DNA from: Roridomyces roridus
Taxonomy: Eukaryota; Basidiomycota; Agaricomycetes; Agaricales; Mycenaceae
Direction: 5' to 3'
Length of the DNA stretch: 64,000 nucleotides
Assembly (NCBI GenBank): GCA_029378245.1
Contig: JARKIF010000014.1
Location: forward strand, 372,001-436,000
Under the pieces are notes generated by a model that was not told the origin of the DNA, did no database searches, and worked only from the letters and a program-made list of their open reading frames with translations. Made by a program: the position numbers and the translations under genes. Positions 56,618 through 64,000 of the stretch are shown in pieces. Position 1 is the stretch's first letter, and every line of letters starts with the position of its first letter.

Positions 56618-59600
56618 TCAAGGCGTAGCATTGGCAACCTCAGGGGTAGACTGTGGTTGCTGGCTCGCGGCTGGTTCTTCAGATTCGGCAAAGATGTCCA
56701 GGAAACCTGACACCCGCGCCTTGTTCGTGGCCTTTTTGGTGACAAAATCACGGAGACCCGACTTGAGGCTGGGTTGCTTATCCACCAGTTCTCGTAGCTG
56801 GTCTTTGGGCAGCTGCAAAAGTGCCCCGAAGCTCGCCGGCGCTATGACCTTGGCGCACCAAATGAAACCCTCCCATAGCCGAGGGTTTGTCCATATTTTC
56901 TTGGTGATGAGTCGCGAAAGTAAGGTGGTCGACACGAATCCCACAAGAGATTTGTATGTCGTGACGGCTTGGATCACCTGCAACCCCATCAGATGGTCTC
57001 TTTTTCGGAGTTGGGAAAAGACGTACCGTTCGAAGGAATAGGACGGGAAGAACCGGTTCGTCCACGATTTGCTGCATGACCACAGCCAATATTTCCGACC
57101 GGTAGACATCTGTCATCGAAAAACAGACACTGATAGCTGCGGGTGGGTCAGTAAAGTGAGAGAGATCCAGGTAATAGTAGCGCACCCTCTTTTGCACTTT
57201 GAAGACCGATCTCCTTCTCGGCATCGTGCAGGAGAACCATCAACTCGGCAGGAGTCAACAGCTCACTCTGTCTTACTCGTGGTAAGTTGGAGGTCACACT
57301 ACCGAAAGTTTGCGGCGGAGTCGTGACGATGGAACTGAATACGGAGCGAACGAGGTTCTTGGGTTCAGCCTCTCCGTTGAGAATCGACACGATCCGAGGC
57401 AGATGGCGAATGATATCCGGCTGCAAAAATCAGTTAAGATACGAGAACTGGTGGCGCAAGCTCACCTTGTCCATCTCGGCAATGATTGGAATAAGAAACC
57501 GAGCATCTAGGTCTCTTTCATTGATCAAGCCCTTGACCAGCGCAACAAGCTGAGCACTTGGACGCCCGTGTTCCGTGAAGATTGTCAAAACCCGGAGTGC
57601 AAGTGATTCAGCACCGGGAGGGCAGGTTCGCATCAATGTTAGCAACTTGCCGTGGCTTGACCCCAGTGACCGGATCAGAGCCGTTATCAGTTTTTGGACG
57701 GCCTCTTGGACAGTGGAATCCATGTGGCTGTATGCGGAAAATATTCTGAAGCCAACGTGTCAGACAATGGAAGAAAATGTACACAGAACGTACTCGTCCA
57801 AAAACTCGGGCACTTTGACACAGAGAGCGAAAAGCAACTCCACATGCTGCAAGACATGGGCTTGTTGCGCGGGAAGTTCGATGCGTTCGGGAAGATAGGG
57901 AGTTTGAACCAGATCTTCTGGTGGCAATTGCCCGTCCTCCATGTTCTCGTCTTCTTTTGCAGTCTTGTCTTCCCCTCCGTTTGCTCTCGTGTCCACCTGT
58001 AGCTGGAGCTTTCGCAGCATTTGAAGAGCGAATTCTCGGATCATGCCATCCATGGGTTGAGCATTAGGAACCCAGATTTTGACGGTATTGATCGCTGCAC
58101 CACGGATCTTCTTGTCTGGGGCCAGCCGTGAATGAAGAGTAAATTGTCGTTTGATCATACATACCCGGATGCGTAGTTAGTTCAAGCAGAACAGTCAACG
58201 CATCGGCGCGCATCGAAGGACGTTGTGTCACGAGACCTCGAAGAGTGACGAATCCGACCTGCATTCTGTCGGGACTGTTCGTTCCGTGAGCAAAGGCTCG
58301 AGAAAAACAATATATTCATACCTGGTGGCGTCTACACAAAGTTCTCGTAGTAACCCTAGGACATCTTCTGGGACGGCTGGAAGGTCAAGCAAAAACCGGG
58401 AAAATGTCCGGTCTTTGCCGTCCAATAACGTCTGGTACGACGCTACAATCTGGTTGAGCCAGGTATCGTAGTTGGGTCGCTGCGAATAGTCTGAGCGAGC
58501 GGATAGAGTACGTTATGCCCAGAGACTTGCCCAATCGGGATTAACCTCGAGCTGTATCCGATCATTGTACCATTCTTCATTCATCCAAGTGGTGGCGAGC
58601 CGCACACTAGTTTCCAATGTCAAAATAAAGAAACAATTCTCTGGTAGTACGTACCGTGCAGGGAAATCTGACATTATGTAGTCGCACAGTGTTTGGCGTA
58701 ACCGATCTTGTCTGTCGTAGAAATCATTCGTGACAACATCGTCCCCTCCGTCAGCGTTCAGGTCGGGAGGAGCATCCACCACCCGAGTCACCATCCGTAC
58801 TATGAGCAACATCCACATCTCTGCAGGGCTATTACCCCCTGCCCATGTTGAATCAGGAGGTAACGCTTCCCCCGTTGACTTGAGATCTTCAGAACTATCC
58901 CAAATCCTGGATATAGAGCCCCGGACAAGAGCAGAGCGTTCGTCTTCTGCAAGTTCTTTGGGTGGAGGAAGTTTAAAGTCGTCCAAAAGGGCTATGACCG
59001 AGTCTACATCAATGGAATCTGGCCCGCCGCGTCCAGACCCGTCATTCCCGGACAGCTGAGGGCCGTCAGTAGGGTATAGGAATGCCAAAGAATGGACTAT
59101 ACCTCTTCATTGAGCTTATCGGGTTCGTATTCCAGCTCGTCCTGGTCAATATCCATTTGAAGAGGATCGACAGGCTCCTCTTTGACCGGTGGCGGCGTCG
59201 AAACCCTGGCATCTGGTGTTGAGTTCCGCGGTCCTGTGGGTATAGGTTTCGTCTGGGTGGGCTGGGGTACTGAAGAAGATGTAGGTAGGCCTCGGCTCTG
59301 GAGGTATGTTTGGACCAGCGCAGTTAGAGCATTTTCAGGGAATGCTTCAATGTTCGCGACAATCAGGTCAGTGATGAGGGGAGCAGGGAGAGAGGTGAAA
59401 TCGAATGTAGCAAGGAATGATGCCGAAGTGGAGGAGGCGTCTGCCTCAAGTTTGGCGCGTTTGGAATCCGAAGGCTGTTCGGCGGATGTCGGTGCGGGTC
59501 GTTTTCGTGAATCAGGAACCCCGTTGGCTATTAGAGCCTTGCGTCGTTTTTCGTCAGCAGAGGCCTTGTCCATCCGCACTCCTTGTTGACCCAAAATGTC

Positions 59601-60740
59601 CTGCATCTGCGGCACAAAATGCGCGTTGCCTTGGAACCTTGAGAGCCGTTAGCCTTGCAGTTGGATGGCTAAGCGCGTGAAATACCGAGAAAGGTGTATG
59701 AGGAATATTCGGATCGCCTTCTCCACGCTTTTCACCGTAGAGTGCGAAAGGCCGTTGATCGCAGATGTTTCTGGCGACCAAGAACGCAGGGCAGTGAGGA
59801 TGACGGGCACAACAGCAGGGCGAAGCTTTGTCAGATTCGCCCAACTGTTTATCATTGCAGTAAGCAAGTCGGTATTCCTTCAGAACATTAGTTATATCCT
59901 GTGAATAGATGTAGGTACACACTGGCTCGTGTAAAGCAATGACATGGCGGCCTCGAGGAGTTTCTGGCCTTCTGCTTCGAGCTTGAGGACAGAGATGAAG
60001 GGGTGATCCGGCGAACAGAACGAGATATTGGGATCATTCTTGTTCTGAAGCTGCATGGCAAGTCAGCGAAGTGCAGGAATTGCGGACGCGTTACTGACCC
60101 TTGGGTCGGAGATGCCGCGCGTCTGGAGCAATATTACGCGCTGCAAAAATTTCATGGCGGAGAACCGGACGCCATTGTTTACGCCAGGTGCCCAGACCCA
60201 CTCGAGAATACGGGCCTTGCACGTCGACAAGGTATTCCACGCTGCAGGGTTGCTGTGATTTGTGCATCTGTGCGCAGCATTAGCCTGAGAAGGCGCGGAG
60301 AGATCAAAGTCGCACAGTAGCCGGAAAAGCAGGGGATAGACTGTCGTGAGCGTGGACACGACAACCTTAACGATGAGAGGGTTAGGGTCGTCGAGCAGCA
60401 AGGCAAGCGTGTCCAGAGTCTGAGACGCCACTAGACGGAGGATCAACTCAAACTGACTTTGAGGTTACGGGTGCGACAAACATTGTGTACGCTGCTCGAG
60501 GGACAGCGGGGCGCGGCATATGGCAAAATGGAGGAGGTCAATGACCCATGTTTTGAGGAGAGAATCGCCAGCATTCACAACAAAGCTGACGAGCGCCCCC
60601 ACAAGGACGGTGATGGGTGCGGGCTGTAGTTCTAGGGCCTCCCTCAGCGTAGCAAGAATGTCTGCCTGCTCCTTTGAATTTGCCTGAACAGTCAGGGCGG
60701 CCTGTAGCGTCTGAAGGGGGTCCACAGGATTGCTCGCCAT
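56618..60740 (-). CDS. Symplekin/Pta1-type cleavage-polyadenylation factor
   Basis: This is a scaffold of the pre-mRNA 3'-end processing machinery, linking cleavage factor with CPSF/CPF and CTD phosphatase. The start is MASNPVDPLQTLQAALTVQA. The N-terminal HEAT-type region includes TLDTLALLLDDPNPLIVKVV and NNGVRFSAMKFLQRVILLQT, then NDPNISFCSPDHPFISVLKL. A charged linker follows (GVPDSRKRPAPTSAEQPSDS). The C-terminal symplekin domain includes VQEAVQKLITALIRSLGSSH, CPPGAESLALRVLTIFTEHG, RLWEGFIWCAKVIAPASFGA and LLQLPKDQLRELVDKQPSLK. Around fifteen short introns are needed. It is divergent from the U2AF gene with 115 bp between start codons, a pairing of two RNA-processing genes. Confidence 0.87.
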
Positions 60741-60855
60741 CCTCGCGCGCAACGATCCTCGCTGCAACTCAGAAACTGATCAATCTCCCAAACAGAGTCA
60801 ACTCAAAGCGACTTCGCTGTAACCCTTCATCTCACTTGCTCTCTGCGTCTTAGCC

Positions 60856-62944
<2,089 letters not shown>

Positions 62945-62970
62945 ACACTTGTAGTGTAACCTTTTTTGTG

Positions 62971-63464
62971 TCAGTCTGCGTTCCCGTTTCTCCTATCCTG
63001 CTTTCGCCTTTCGATCTGTTCAAACTGTTTCGTATCAAAGATGTGCGAAGCATGCGAGCACCAACCCATGCGGCCTTGCAATCTTTATATGCTTGGAAGT
63101 AGTCCATGCATTCCGATCGGTCATAGTTGTTCTGGTCCATGCTTTTCGTGGATAACAGAATTGTCTCGCCCGGGCATCAAGGGACCCACCATTGGAGGCT
63201 GGCTTTGGACGCAGCTTCACATGGACTACATAAGACCAAGTTGGCAACGAATTCAACGGGGAAAGCAGGTAGAACTGACTCTTTAAACTGCGACGGCTGC
63301 CGGCCTTTGAATTGTTCTTTGTAATCGAGGGGCTCGACGTTATCGTGAGGATGACCGAGCGGGGCAGGCGAGGCTGGGGGTAGTTTGGACTTTGGTTGTT
63401 CGCCTACATTGTCGTGAGGATGACCGAGCGGGGAGGGGAGTTTGGGCTTTGGTTGTTCGCCCAT
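62971..63464 (-). CDS. COX23: Cox23-like twin-CX9C mitochondrial protein
   Basis: This small intermembrane-space CHCH protein is needed for cytochrome c oxidase assembly and imported by the Mia40 pathway. Introns after QFK, inside LQC and after AAW join EQFKGRQPSQFK, DPCEAASKASLQC, MDQNNYDRSECMDYFQAYKD and CKAAW to FEQIERRKQDRRNG and the stop at 62973-62971. Both CX9C motifs are exact (C-EAASKASLQ-C and C-MDYFQAYKD-C). The Met at 63464 gives MGEQPKPKLPSPLGHPHDN. No Met is found further upstream in that frame. The N-terminal extension is built from a repeated GEQPK-KLP...LGHPHDNV unit. It is divergent from the transporter gene. Confidence 0.87.
63338..63461 (-). repeat. In-frame tandem duplication in the COX23 N-terminus
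   Basis: Two copies, 63338-63404 and 63407-63461, share TCGTGAGGATGACCGAGCGG and TTTGGTTGTTCGCC blocks. The first has a 12-base longer middle. They encode GEQPK(P/S)KLP...PLGHPHDNV twice. Confidence 0.85.
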
Positions 63465-63692
63465 GATCGGCGCTCTTGCCAAAGGATCCGGAAGCGAGCC
63501 ATGATCGAACCGTTGCACTTTTTTTGCCTCCTCCACCAGGTCGCTCAGGTACGGCCTACGCTTTCATCTGACTATATTCCCTTCCACGCTGCTAGCCCGT
63601 CTGGAACTGTCTCCACCTGCGAATCTAGCCATATGCTTCACTTACGGCACACGAACCGGTACTTATATGTCTCGTTTTTCTAGACATCCACG

Positions 63693-64000
63693 ATGCCCAG
63701 CATGGATTCCGACGACAAGAAAATCCAGGTAGCGGAAAACAGCTCCCAGCCCGAGCTGCAGTACGGTGCAACTACTGCTCAGCGGCCCCCAATCGAATAC
63801 ACATCCGCCTCCGCCTTTCTTGGTAGTGTCGGACGCCGGTTCAAGAGTCTATGGACGCGGCAGTTCCTCCTATCTTTGCTGGCTGGGCAGGTCGCATCGC
63901 TGTGTATCACCTGCACTAATACCGTGACCACCGAGCTCGTCATGCGCAACTGGGCGTTGCCTACGACCCAGAACGTTTTCTTGCAAGTGTTCCCTAGTTT
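63693..64000 (+). CDS. SLC35F-type nucleotide-sugar/solute transporter, 5' part
   Basis: This gene is cut by the right edge. The start is MPSMDSDDKKIQVAENSSQP (a second Met three codons later is an alternative). A hydrophilic N-terminus leads into the first membrane helix (QFLLSLLAGQVASLCITCTN), followed by TVTTELVMRNWALPTTQNVF. This pattern (LLxGQ...SLCITCTNT...LPTTQ) is typical of the SLC35F1/F2/F6-like family (DUF914) of the drug/metabolite transporter superfamily. No intron is seen in the visible part. The substrate is unknown. It is divergent from COX23 by 228 bp. Confidence 0.8.
   Translation, partial: MPSMDSDDKKIQVAENSSQPELQYGATTAQRPPIEYTSASAFLGSVGRRFKSLWTRQFLLSLLAGQVASLCITCTNTVTTELVMRNWALPTTQNVFLQVFPS

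Overview
The window is a gene-dense nuclear segment from a filamentous basidiomycete, most likely an Agaricomycete. The evidence is 34 protein genes in 64 kb, nearly all split by introns of about 40-60 nt with GT...AG ends, intergenic gaps often under 150 bp, and orthologues of ordinary fungal housekeeping genes. A secreted CE15 glucuronoyl methylesterase suggests a plant-biomass-degrading or plant-associated lifestyle. The species cannot be named from sequence alone. No tRNA, rRNA, transposon, CRISPR array or secondary-metabolite cluster was recognised. Gene models below were built by joining reading frames across splice signals by eye, so outer coordinates are firmer than every internal exon edge.

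Layout, left to right: a partial coiled-coil gene (-), a FluG-type amidohydrolase (-), a TBC1D20/Gyp8-like RabGAP (+), a BolA-like protein (+), an unknown Ser-rich protein (-), COQ6 (-) and exocyst SEC6 (+). Then come NAD synthetase QNS1 (-), an ARO8-type aromatic aminotransferase (+), a disordered protein (-), TRP4 (+), a single-pass membrane protein (-), a Gin4/Hsl1-type kinase (-), DNA ligase IV (+) and a forkhead regulator (+). These are followed by a multi-pass membrane protein (-), RPS15 (-), RPP2 (+), CE15 esterase (-), an SMP/C2 lipid-transfer protein (+), two unknown proteins (-,-), another unknown protein (+), a pinin/SDK/MemA protein (+), QCR2 (-) and RPF2 (+). The right end holds a LIM-RhoGAP of the Rga1 type (-), an EFM7/NNT1-type methyltransferase (-), NBP35 (+), an Slt2/Mpk1-type MAP kinase (-), symplekin/Pta1 (-), U2AF large subunit (+), COX23 (-) and the start of an SLC35F-type transporter (+).

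The genes do not form a pathway cluster, but several divergent pairs share very short promoters and related functions: RPS15/RPP2 (ribosome), symplekin/U2AF (pre-mRNA processing) and QCR2/RPF2 (only 59 bp between start codons). Cell-polarity and wall-integrity functions (Sec6, Rga1, Mpk1, Gin4-like kinase) recur across the window.

The most notable observations are as follows. A 108-bp near-identical direct repeat places an antisense copy of MAP-kinase coding sequence directly against the NBP35 start codon. RPS15 is built partly from 9-16-nt micro-exons. Apparently compensating single-base frame changes occur in QCR2 and TRP4, with a further unpaired one in CE15. The last group may be assembly errors or real divergence and should be resolved before these proteins are used.
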